12,065 bases of DNA from Bacteroidota bacterium (lineage in GTDB: Bacteria; Bacteroidota; Bacteroidia; Chitinophagales; Chitinophagaceae). The stretch covers positions 1 to 12,065 of the forward strand of contig CANFLP010000051.1 of NCBI GenBank assembly GCA_947447835.1, read 5' to 3'. Below the pieces are notes generated by a model. The model was not told the DNA's origin, made no database searches, and was given only the letters and a program-made list of their open reading frames with translations. Below, in pieces: positions 1 through 7,192 of the stretch. Within the stretch, counting starts at the first letter, position 1, and each line of letters opens with the position of its first letter. Position numbers and translations under genes: made by a program.

Positions 1-349
1 AGCTAGTAAGCTCAATAGCATTGATATTAAAAACTTGGTCGCCTTTAATAATATCAATATTACTATTTTCATAACTAACTAATAGTTGCTCCTGTAGGGC
101 ATCCCAAGCTAAGTGATTAATATTTATATCATGTAATCCATTAGACTTATCTATCCAGTAGGGATTATTAGCAGTATCATATTTAATAATCTGATAAGGA
201 CTAGCTGCATACATGGCATCACCTTTTACGATATGCCGTATGCTATGATTATCATAATGACCTCTCCATTGACCAATTGCACTTAAAGGATTTTGTGTAT
301 AACCTAAAGTACATATAAATAGCAATAGTATGTTTAGGACAATCCTCAT
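1..349 (-). CDS. porZ: PorZ-like type IX secretion protein, N-terminal part (cut by window edge)
   Basis: The 116 visible codons begin with a hydrophobic signal peptide (MRIVLNILLLFICTLGYTQ), so the product is exported. The mature start carries an IGQWRGHY segment, then beta-propeller-like blades including AMYAASPYQIIKYD, a NGLHDININHLAWD turn and LLVSYENSNIDIIKG. This order (W-R-x-H near the start, YAAs..gl..YD, NGLsD, L.v.YeNGNIDll) is what I know from the N-terminus of PorZ, a two-component-regulator-like propeller protein. In Porphyromonas gingivalis PorZ works at the cell surface in the type IX attachment complex and delivers anionic LPS to the sortase PorU. The ATG shares one base with the stop codon of the upstream glycosidase gene (TAATG), so translation is probably coupled. 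The C-terminal part lies outside the window, so a different propeller protein of the same superfamily cannot be fully excluded. Confidence 0.72.
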   Translation of the reverse strand, partial: MRIVLNILLLFICTLGYTQNPLSAIGQWRGHYDNHSIRHIVKGDAMYAASPYQIIKYDTANNPYWIDKSNGLHDININHLAWDALQEQLLVSYENSNIDIIKGDQVFNINAIELTS

Positions 350-3180
350 TATTTTAAAGCATTATAAATAGCTTCTTGAATTTTTGGCCTTAAACTTATT
401 TCACTAAATGCTTTATTATCCCTTGTTGGAAATACTCTGTTGGATAAAAATATATACAACAAACCACTTGACGGGTCGGCCCATACACAGGTACCTGTAA
501 ATCCTGTATGTCCAAAGGTAGCTGGTGATGCACTTAACGAAGGGTAGGGTTCTTTGCTTGTAGCATTATTTTTTTCAGGCTTGTCGAATCCTAAACCTCT
601 GCGACTATTATTAGTATTATAAGCAGTGTATTTTGCAATGGTAGCAGGTTGTAAATATTGTTTGCCTTCCCAACTTCCATTGTTTAATAACATTAAGTAA
701 AGCTTTGCTAAATCAGTAGCATTACTAAATAAGCCTGCATGGCCTGCAATACCCCCCATGGTAGATGCACCTTCGTCATGAACGCTTCCTCTTATTAATT
801 CGTGTCGATAATAATTGTCTAATTCGGATGCTGCAATATTATCAATGCTAGTTTTTTGTAATGGCAAGTAACCCGTACGCTGCATGCCCATTGGTCCATA
901 AAACGCTTGTTGCGTATATTCATGTAAGTTCATACCTGATACTTGCTCGACAATTTTCCCTAAGAATATAAAATCATTATCACTATAAATATATTTACCT
1001 GGTTCAGTTACAGGGCTCCTTAATATTTGATTTTGAATGGTATCTATCCAATAATCAACAAGCCATTTGTTTGGAGCTATAAAAGCATTGTGTGTCTTGT
1101 CTTGCGTTGTGCTTACTAGTCCGGTTTTAAATGAACCATTTTTATTTAATAATGATTCATAAAATTTAATGTAGGGATACAAGCCAGCTTGATGTAATAA
1201 TAAATCCTTTAAAGTAATAGTAGCTTTTGCATTTCCTTTTACCCAAGGCAGATAATCACCAATCGTTTTATCAATATTTACTTTACCTTCTTCCGCCAAT
1301 TTCATGATACTTACTGTAGTTGCAGTTACTTTGGTAACAGATGCTAAATCGTAATAGGTATTTAATGTAACTGGGCTGGTTCCTTGTCCAGCTGTAGTTC
1401 CATAAGCTTTATTAAATATTATTTGATTGTTTTTTGCTACTAAAACCTGGCAACCAGGTATTGCGTTTCTTTGAATTGCATCAAAAACTAATGAATCTAT
1501 TACAGCTAGTTTTTGTACTATAGTATCACCTGCACCCATTGGTAATTTTGGAGACACGGTTACAGGCAATTGACCTGTTGCTATTGTTTTACCTTGTAAC
1601 CAATTTAAAACCGCAGTTTGTGCATAGTCGTTATCCTCGTATGCAAATAGTACATTTTGAATATTGTCAAAATCTGCCACTGCATATGGATTACCTAACA
1701 CAACATGTATCCAGTTTTCAGGTTGCGGGGTACTTAAGTATTGTAAAACAAACTTTGGAATTTGAAAGTGATTAGCAGGACGACGGTTGTAATTATGTAG
1801 TCCTACGATTACTTGTTGATATTGATTTAAACTATCATTGATGTGAGATAATGATAGACTATCCTTTGGATTGATGTAAAATATCTTCACCCCAAACATG
1901 CTATCTAAAGCTTTTGTTAAAAGGGTAGGCTGTGCTGCATTTAATGCAAGATAAGCTGTAGGGATTTGCTTTTTTAATGTAGGTAAACTTTGTGCCTTGC
2001 AGTAGGTAAGCGATTGAGCAGCCATGGCAGATTTAATAAATCCTACAGAAGCGTTTAAGTCTGCAATCAAATTAGTGGTATCAATAATCTGTATTTTATT
2101 TAAACCATATTTATATTTTGCAGACAACACTTTTTTAACTCTGCTATCAATATCTTCTATAGTAAGTCGCCCTTCTTGAATGGCTTGCTTTATTTTTTCA
2201 ATCGACTCTCCAATATCGCCTGGCAAACACAACATATCATTGCCTGCTAAAAGGGCTTGTACATTTGCCTCTCCCCTTGGAAAATAATTACTAATTGCTT
2301 TCATATCCATTGCATCCGTCACACTCAATCCTTTAAATCCTAATTCTTTTTTCAATAAATCATTGACCGCTTTCGATGATAATGAGGTTGCAAATTTTGG
2401 TGTGCTATCAATTGCAGGCACTGATAAATGTGCGACCATCACCGAGCCAATTCCTGCTTTAATAAGTGCTCTAAAAGGTGCTAGCTCTAGGGTATCTAAG
2501 GCAGCCCTACTTTTATTAATTACTGGAATATCTAAATGAGAGTCTACGCTTACATCACCATGTCCAGGAAAATGTTTTGCAGTGGCCATTACACCATTGT
2601 CTTGTAAGCCTTTCATGTATGCTATTCCATGTTGGATTACGCGATCTTTATTTTGTCCGAAACTGCGGTCGTTAATTACTGGGTTACTAGGATTGTTATT
2701 AATATCAATATCTGGGGCATAATTTACTTGTATGCCTAAGCGTTTACATTGTGCAGCTACAGCAGCACCCATATCGTATACTAATTTATCAGATGCAATT
2801 GCACCAAGGGAAAGTTGTCTTGGGAACATTTCAACACTGTCCAAACGCATACCCACGCCCCATTCTGCGTCCATCGTAATTAACAAAGGTGTTTTAGCAA
2901 TGGATTGATAGTAGTTAGTTTGTATTGCCTCTCTAACTGGACCTCCTTGAAAAAAGCAAAGTCCACCAACATTGTATTTTTTAATTATTTGGCTAAGCGT
3001 ATCTATCTTTTTTACATCCCATGCACTATGTGCTCTAATTACCATTAACTGAGCAATTTTCTCATCTAAGTTCAAAGCCTTGAAATGAGTTTTCACCCAT
3101 TTTTTTTCAGCCCTCGTCTGAGCCTGTAATTGGAATGATAAAAAACAACACACTAATAAAAACAATATCCCTTTTTTCAT
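349..3180 (-). CDS. Secreted GH3 (NagZ-like) beta-N-acetylhexosaminidase fused to a class C beta-lactamase-like serine hydrolase
   Basis: The 943-residue product probably acts on peptidoglycan in the periplasm. I chose the ATG at 3180 because it opens a signal peptide (MKKGILFLLVCCFLSFQLQAQ); the frame runs open to 3309, but that extension would overlap the upstream gene and precede the signal peptide. Residues ~25-360 form a GH3 N-terminal domain with KHFPGHG (202-208), the Asp-Ser-His loop of NagZ enzymes (213-215) and the nucleophile region VTDAMDMKA (Asp289). Residues ~370-550 resemble a GH3 C-terminal domain. Residues ~555-943 form a serine hydrolase of the beta-lactamase/penicillin-binding protein C type, with SVTK (Ser614, Lys617), YSD (Tyr732) and HTG (891-893). 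All key residues are present, so both halves look active. NagZ releases GlcNAc from muropeptides; the hydrolase substrate (D-Ala peptide, ester or amide) is unknown. Such fusions occur widely in Bacteroidota. porZ follows with a one-base overlap. Confidence 0.9.
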   Translation of the reverse strand: MKKGILFLLVCCFLSFQLQAQTRAEKKWVKTHFKALNLDEKIAQLMVIRAHSAWDVKKIDTLSQIIKKYNVGGLCFFQGGPVREAIQTNYYQSIAKTPLLITMDAEWGVGMRLDSVEMFPRQLSLGAIASDKLVYDMGAAVAAQCKRLGIQVNYAPDIDINNNPSNPVINDRSFGQNKDRVIQHGIAYMKGLQDNGVMATAKHFPGHGDVSVDSHLDIPVINKSRAALDTLELAPFRALIKAGIGSVMVAHLSVPAIDSTPKFATSLSSKAVNDLLKKELGFKGLSVTDAMDMKAISNYFPRGEANVQALLAGNDMLCLPGDIGESIEKIKQAIQEGRLTIEDIDSRVKKVLSAKYKYGLNKIQIIDTTNLIADLNASVGFIKSAMAAQSLTYCKAQSLPTLKKQIPTAYLALNAAQPTLLTKALDSMFGVKIFYINPKDSLSLSHINDSLNQYQQVIVGLHNYNRRPANHFQIPKFVLQYLSTPQPENWIHVVLGNPYAVADFDNIQNVLFAYEDNDYAQTAVLNWLQGKTIATGQLPVTVSPKLPMGAGDTIVQKLAVIDSLVFDAIQRNAIPGCQVLVAKNNQIIFNKAYGTTAGQGTSPVTLNTYYDLASVTKVTATTVSIMKLAEEGKVNIDKTIGDYLPWVKGNAKATITLKDLLLHQAGLYPYIKFYESLLNKNGSFKTGLVSTTQDKTHNAFIAPNKWLVDYWIDTIQNQILRSPVTEPGKYIYSDNDFIFLGKIVEQVSGMNLHEYTQQAFYGPMGMQRTGYLPLQKTSIDNIAASELDNYYRHELIRGSVHDEGASTMGGIAGHAGLFSNATDLAKLYLMLLNNGSWEGKQYLQPATIAKYTAYNTNNSRRGLGFDKPEKNNATSKEPYPSLSASPATFGHTGFTGTCVWADPSSGLLYIFLSNRVFPTRDNKAFSEISLRPKIQEAIYNALK

Positions 3181-3223
3181 ATCTGCAATTTTGTAAATGA
3201 TTCTATGGTTGCAATTTAAGGAT

Positions 3224-3259
3224 AAAAAAAAGCCTACCTCATATTGGGTAAGCTTTTTA
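3224..3259 (-). terminator. Intrinsic terminator after the DUF5606 gene
   Basis: An inverted repeat pairs AAAAAGC with GCTTTTT and TACC with GGTA around one C/A mismatch, with an 8-base loop. Read on the minus strand it starts 24 bases after the DUF5606 stop and runs into a tract of eight T. The A/T-flanked stem could also work in the plus direction. It separates the DUF5606 gene from the glycosidase gene, which must therefore have its own promoter in the roughly 43 bases before its ATG; I could not find a clear promoter match there. Confidence 0.75.
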
Positions 3260-3283
3260 TATAGAATTATTACTTTATCTAAT

Positions 3284-3694
3284 TTATGCCTCAGCATCAT
3301 TTTCGTCAACCTCTGGCAAAGTTGGCTCTACTTTATGCTGTAGTAATTGCGCATACCATTTTACCATCTTTTTCATATCACTACCATATACTCTATCAAA
3401 GTCCATTTTAGGGAATACCTTTTTAAAGTAAGCGGTTACTGCCTTTGGGTCTTTTTCGTTTGGTAAAGCCTCTTTTGACTTACCCATTTCAATAAATACT
3501 TCGGCTAAAAACACGTTTTCGTGGGTAGTATATACTTCAATGCTCTCTAAATGAGAGAATTGGTGTGCTCTTGAGCTAATAAATTGTGTGTTATTATTTT
3601 CCAATGAAGTTGCAATAGCACCATCATTTTTACTAGTCACTAATTCGAATAATCCCGACATCCCAGAAACTGAGATCAATTTGCTGTATTCCAT
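3284..3694 (-). CDS. DUF5606 domain protein
   Basis: A 136-residue soluble protein with no signal peptide or membrane segment. It begins MEYSKLISVSGMSGLFELV and continues with a G-A-I-A-T-S-L strand, FISSRAHQFSHLESIEVYT, and a K-A-V-T-A-Y-F-K-K-V-F-P segment; the C-terminus is acidic (PEVDENDAEA). I recognise this as the Bacteroidota family DUF5606 (full length), whose molecular function is not established. The early strands and S-R motif look like a small beta-barrel fold, but that is a guess. The gene stands alone: it is divergent from the kdnA-like gene across 93 bases and ends at its own terminator hairpin. On the minus strand a TAATTTG (bases 3722-3728) could be a degenerate -7 element about 28 bases before the start, with no matching -33 TTG. 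Confidence 0.82.
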   Translation of the reverse strand: MEYSKLISVSGMSGLFELVTSKNDGAIATSLENNNTQFISSRAHQFSHLESIEVYTTHENVFLAEVFIEMGKSKEALPNEKDPKAVTAYFKKVFPKMDFDRVYGSDMKKMVKWYAQLLQHKVEPTLPEVDENDAEA

Positions 3695-3759
3695 AACTGC
3701 TTTGTGTTTAATTTACAGGCGCAAATTACTGAAAAACACCCAATTTTCATTTTTTAAAC

Positions 3760-3767
3760 TACCTTTG
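3760..3767 (+). promoter_or_regulatory. Candidate Bacteroidota -7 promoter element for the kdnA-rpoN run
   Basis: TACCTTTG matches the Bacteroidota sigma-ABfr -7 consensus TAnnTTTG exactly and lies 20 bases before the ATG at 3788, in the 93-base divergent intergenic region. Transcription would start near 3772-3775, giving a very short leader. No TTG is found at the expected -33 distance, so this rests on one element only. It would be the only recognisable promoter for the four genes to 9526. Confidence 0.42.
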
Positions 3768-3787
3768 TTTCACTTAAAATTTAGTTT

Positions 3788-4987
3788 ATGCCAGGTTTTG
3801 AATTCTTCGGTGATGAAGAGCGAAAAGAAGTAAATGATGTCCTAGAGACAGGCATTTTAATGCGTTATGGTTTTGATGGTCCACGCAAAGGAATTTGGAA
3901 GTCAAAAGAGCTTGAGGCTGAAATCTGTAGTCGTTTTGGAAGCAGTTATGCGCAATTAACTTCTAGCGGAACCGCAGCTTTAACTACTGCTATGGCAGCC
4001 TTGGGAATTGGTGCAGGTGATGAAGTAATTATGCCTGCTTTTACTTTTGTGGCAAGTTTTGAGGCGGTTTTAAGTGTAGGCGCTGTTCCTGTATTGGTAG
4101 ACATTGATAGTTCATTGACTTTGTCACCTGATGCAGTGAAAGCGGCAATCACGCCTAAAACTAAATGTGTGATGCCCGTACATATGTGTGGAAGCATGGC
4201 CGACTTAGATGCATTACAAGCAATATGTAAGGAACATCAATTAATATTATTAGAAGATGCTTGTCAAAGCATTGGTGGAACTTATAAAGGAAAGGCATTA
4301 GGAACTATAGGTGATGCGGGTACTTTTTCTTTTGACTTTGTAAAAACAATTACTTGTGGCGAAGGTGGAGTAGTCATGACAAATAATAAAGACGTTTATA
4401 TCAAGTCCGACGCATTTACCGATCATGGTCATGATCATTTAGGTGTTGATCGTGGAGCAGACTTACACCCGTTTTTAGGGTACAATTTTAGAATCAGCGA
4501 ATTGCATGCTGCAGTGGGTTTAGCGCAGATTAAAAAGTTGGACACTTTCTTAGATTTGCAAAAAAGGAATAACCATATTTTAAGGTCTTATATGGAACAA
4601 GTACCAGGTGTAAGTTTTAGAACAGTACCTGATCCTAATGGAGATAGCTATAGTTTTTTAACCTGGTTTTTACCTTCACAAGCACAAACCGAAAAAGCAA
4701 TCGAAGCGATGAAAACGGCTGGTATATTGGCTGGTAATTTTTATTGGTTTGCCAATAACTGGCACTATATACGTAAATGGGATCATTTAAAAACTGCAAA
4801 AAGCCTTTATGCATTAAATGCAGATCAACAAAATGCAATTACTGCTTTACAGCATAATGCATTTGAAAAAAGTGACGCCATTATGAGTAAATGTATCTCA
4901 ACTGCTATTAGTTTAACATGGACCGAGGAGCAAGTGCACGAAAAAGGTGCCAAGTGCTTAGCGGTTTTGAAAGATGCCCTTTCATAA
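3788..4987 (+). CDS. kdnA: KdnA-like PLP aminotransferase (8-amino-3,8-dideoxy-D-manno-octulosonate type, DegT/DnrJ/EryC1/StrS family)
   Basis: The 399-residue protein is a full-length sugar aminotransferase of the DegT/StrS family. Visible motifs are SSGTAAL (59-65, phosphate binding), LLEDACQSIGG with PLP-pyridine Asp157, and SFDFVKTITCGEGG with Schiff-base Lys186; FRISELHAAVGLAQ (234-247) is the family's dimer-interface segment. Several stretches match my memory of Shewanella KdnA rather than general family members: the MPGFE.FG.EE start, HMCGSMAD (132-139), DHGHDHLGVDRGA (212-224), FYWFANNWHY (318-327) and KSDAIMSKCIS near the end. KdnA transaminates 8-oxo-Kdo, made by the dehydrogenase KdnB, to Kdo8N, an LPS inner-core sugar linked to polymyxin resistance. 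KdnB is not in this window, so the substrate is inferred from sequence likeness; another keto sugar is possible. First gene of a tight plus-strand run; rpoN begins 9 bases later. Confidence 0.75.
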   Translation: MPGFEFFGDEERKEVNDVLETGILMRYGFDGPRKGIWKSKELEAEICSRFGSSYAQLTSSGTAALTTAMAALGIGAGDEVIMPAFTFVASFEAVLSVGAVPVLVDIDSSLTLSPDAVKAAITPKTKCVMPVHMCGSMADLDALQAICKEHQLILLEDACQSIGGTYKGKALGTIGDAGTFSFDFVKTITCGEGGVVMTNNKDVYIKSDAFTDHGHDHLGVDRGADLHPFLGYNFRISELHAAVGLAQIKKLDTFLDLQKRNNHILRSYMEQVPGVSFRTVPDPNGDSYSFLTWFLPSQAQTEKAIEAMKTAGILAGNFYWFANNWHYIRKWDHLKTAKSLYALNADQQNAITALQHNAFEKSDAIMSKCISTAISLTWTEEQVHEKGAKCLAVLKDALS

Positions 4988-4996
4988 AGTTTTACT

Positions 4997-6517
4997 ATGT
5001 CATTAGGCCAGTCATTACAACAAAGGCAATTACAAAGATTGTCTCCTCAACAAATTCAGTTGATGAAATTGTTGCAAATTCCAAGTGCACAAATTGAGCA
5101 AAGGGTTAAAGAAGAGCTTGAGGAAAATCCTGCATTAGAAATGAATATGGATTTATTAGACGGAGATGCATCTGAAGAAATGAAGGATGAATTGTTACAA
5201 GGTACACAGGACGATGAAGAGGCTGTTCCAGTGGATGAATATGAAATGAGCAACGAGGAATTGAGTGAATATAATTACGATGATGACGGCGATGTAGCAG
5301 ATTACAAAACGAAAGACGATTACTATCCTGAGTTGGATGATGATAAAGTAATTCCCATTAAAGCAGAACTTAGTTTACACGAATTATTAATGGATCAATT
5401 AAGCATGCTTGCTTTGGTGGAAGACGAATATAAAATTGCCGAACAAATTATTGGAAGCCTTGATGATGATGGTTATTTAAGAAGGGCGTTACAATCTATT
5501 GCCGACGACCTGGCTTTTAAACAAGGTATGTGGGTGGAAGAAAAAACTATTGAAACTATTTTAGGTAAAATTCAAGGATTTGATCCGGCAGGTATTGCTG
5601 CGCGAAATTTACAAGAATGTTTGTTGTTACAATTAAGCAGAAAATTAGCCACCGACGATCTAGATAAAAAAATGGAAAATATGGACAGCCTTCATTTGGC
5701 AGTTCAGGTATTGGAAAAATATTTTGAAGAGTTTACGCGTAAGCATTATGATAAGATTCAGAAAAACCTACATTTGAATGACGTCGATATGAAGGAAGTA
5801 ATGCATCAAATTATAACACTTAATCCTAAGCCAGGTGCAGAGTCGGGGCAAAGTAATGAAGCTGAAATGTATATTATTCCTGATTTCACAGTGCTTATTA
5901 ATAATAGTAAATTAGAACTTACTTTAAATAGTCGTAATGCCCCTCCATTGGTCATTAGTGATGATTATAAGTTGATGCTAAAAGAATATGAGCGAGGTCA
6001 AAAACAAGACAAGGCACAAAAAGAAGCAGTTTTTTTTATCAAACAAAAAATAGATTCAGCCAAGTGGTTTATTGAAATGATTCAACAAAGACAGCAGACC
6101 TTGTTAATGACCATGCGCGCTATATTAGTACACCAAGAAGCATTTTTCTTAAGTGGAGATACAACACAGTTAAGGCCAATGATTTTAAAAGACATTGCGG
6201 AGAAGACGGCATTGGATGTGTCAACTGTAAGTAGGGTAGCCAATAGTAAATATGTTCAAACCGAATTTGGCACTTATTTATTAAAATATTTTTTCAGTGA
6301 GTCATTAACTACAGATTCGGGGGAAGAGGTTAGCACCAAGGAAGTAAAAGCCATATTGGGAGAGCTTATCGATCAGGAGGACAAGCATAAGCCTTTAAGT
6401 GATGATGAACTTACAGAACAATTACAAAGCAAGGGATATAATATTGCTAGACGTACTGTTGCAAAATATAGAGAACAATTAAATATTCCGGTTGCAAGAC
6501 TTAGAAAGGAATTGTAG
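4997..6517 (+). CDS. rpoN: RNA polymerase sigma-54 factor
   Basis: The 506-residue protein has all parts of sigma-54. Region I (1-~48) is Gln/Leu-rich (SLGQSLQQRQLQRLSPQQIQ, then EELEENPALE) and contacts activator ATPases and the -12 element. Region II (~50-118) is strongly acidic with many Asp/Glu and Tyr. The core-binding region includes IIGSLDDDGYL (151-161) and GFDPAGIAARNLQECL (194-209). The DNA-binding region carries a helix-turn-helix around LKDIAEKTALDVSTVSRVA. The RpoN box ARRTVAKYRE (484-493), which reads the -24 promoter element, is intact. Length is normal. It directs core polymerase to -24/-12 promoters under enhancer-binding ATPases, none of which is encoded here. It starts 9 bases after the kdnA-like stop and lacks a Shine-Dalgarno sequence, as is usual in this phylum. 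Confidence 0.97.
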   Translation: MSLGQSLQQRQLQRLSPQQIQLMKLLQIPSAQIEQRVKEELEENPALEMNMDLLDGDASEEMKDELLQGTQDDEEAVPVDEYEMSNEELSEYNYDDDGDVADYKTKDDYYPELDDDKVIPIKAELSLHELLMDQLSMLALVEDEYKIAEQIIGSLDDDGYLRRALQSIADDLAFKQGMWVEEKTIETILGKIQGFDPAGIAARNLQECLLLQLSRKLATDDLDKKMENMDSLHLAVQVLEKYFEEFTRKHYDKIQKNLHLNDVDMKEVMHQIITLNPKPGAESGQSNEAEMYIIPDFTVLINNSKLELTLNSRNAPPLVISDDYKLMLKEYERGQKQDKAQKEAVFFIKQKIDSAKWFIEMIQQRQQTLLMTMRAILVHQEAFFLSGDTTQLRPMILKDIAEKTALDVSTVSRVANSKYVQTEFGTYLLKYFFSESLTTDSGEEVSTKEVKAILGELIDQEDKHKPLSDDELTEQLQSKGYNIARRTVAKYREQLNIPVARLRKEL

Positions 6518-6534
6518 AAATTATAAATCAATAC

Positions 6535-7173
6535 ATGGAAAATAACGCATCAAAACCACTAAGACTAGCCGCACAACTAGTTTCTTATCTTTTCCATCCC
6601 TTATTTATACCTACTTATTTTATGCTTTACTTGATAAAAGTAATACCTTTTGAGTTTGTGGGTATCACCGATTGGCAATTAAAAATGAGAATGTTTAGCG
6701 TGTTTTGGTTGACCGCATTTTTCCCTGCATTTGCTGTGTTTTTATTATGGAGATTAAAGTTTAGTGAAAGTATTTTTTTACGTACACAAAAAGAACGTGT
6801 TATACCATATGTAATAACAATGTTTTTTTATTGGTGGATGTACTATCTAAGTCGCAATTTTACCGATCAGCCTTTAGCGTTAAAATTCTTTTATTTTGGT
6901 ATTTTCATTGCAACTAGTTTAGGCTTGATAGTGAATAATTTTATCAAGGTAAGTTTGCATGCAATTGGAGTGAGTGGCTTACTGATGGCTGTTTTGTTGG
7001 TAAGCTTTTATTATCCAATTAATAATTTTATATGGGTTGCTGCCTCCATTTTACTATCTAGTGTAGTAGTGAGTGCACGAATGATTGTTAGCGATCACAC
7101 TAAACAAGAATTAATCATTGGCTTTGCAATAGGAATAGTTACGCAGTTAATCGCGTATTTTTGGGTTCTATAA
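6535..7173 (+). CDS. PAP2-related integral membrane protein
   Basis: A 212-residue, strongly hydrophobic protein with six to seven predicted membrane segments (about 13-35, 53-73, 88-107, 116-134, 143-160, 164-180 and 192-212). Three short stretches recall the phosphatase motifs of PAP2 (phosphatidic acid/undecaprenyl diphosphate phosphatase) enzymes in the right order: LRTQKERVIP (82-91) in place of KxxxxxxRP, SLHAIG (140-145) in place of PSGH, and ARMIVSDHTKQE (181-192), which fits R-x5-H with Glu where Asp is usual. From this I infer a lipid or polyprenyl phosphate phosphatase at the inner membrane, or an inactive relative. The first motif is clearly non-canonical, so catalysis is uncertain. 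It sits 17 bases after rpoN and 19 bases before the RND transporter gene, most likely co-transcribed. No signal peptide or soluble domain is seen. Confidence 0.55.
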   Translation: MENNASKPLRLAAQLVSYLFHPLFIPTYFMLYLIKVIPFEFVGITDWQLKMRMFSVFWLTAFFPAFAVFLLWRLKFSESIFLRTQKERVIPYVITMFFYWWMYYLSRNFTDQPLALKFFYFGIFIATSLGLIVNNFIKVSLHAIGVSGLLMAVLLVSFYYPINNFIWVAASILLSSVVVSARMIVSDHTKQELIIGFAIGIVTQLIAYFWVL

Positions 7174-7192
7174 TTAAAAATCCCCTTTTAAT

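Noticed and set aside
1539..1775. 78-codon open frame on the plus strand inside the GH3-hydrolase gene
   Set aside because: Antisense shadow of a strongly supported gene; no signal or motif of its own.
3181..3309. Upstream extension of the GH3-hydrolase reading frame to an ATG at 3309
   Set aside because: It would cross the terminator, overlap the end of the DUF5606 gene and bury the signal peptide that begins at 3180.
4757..6275. TGGCAC stretches (near 4760 and 6268) as possible sigma-54 -24 elements
   Set aside because: Both lie inside coding sequence and neither has a TTGC-type -12 element at the right distance.
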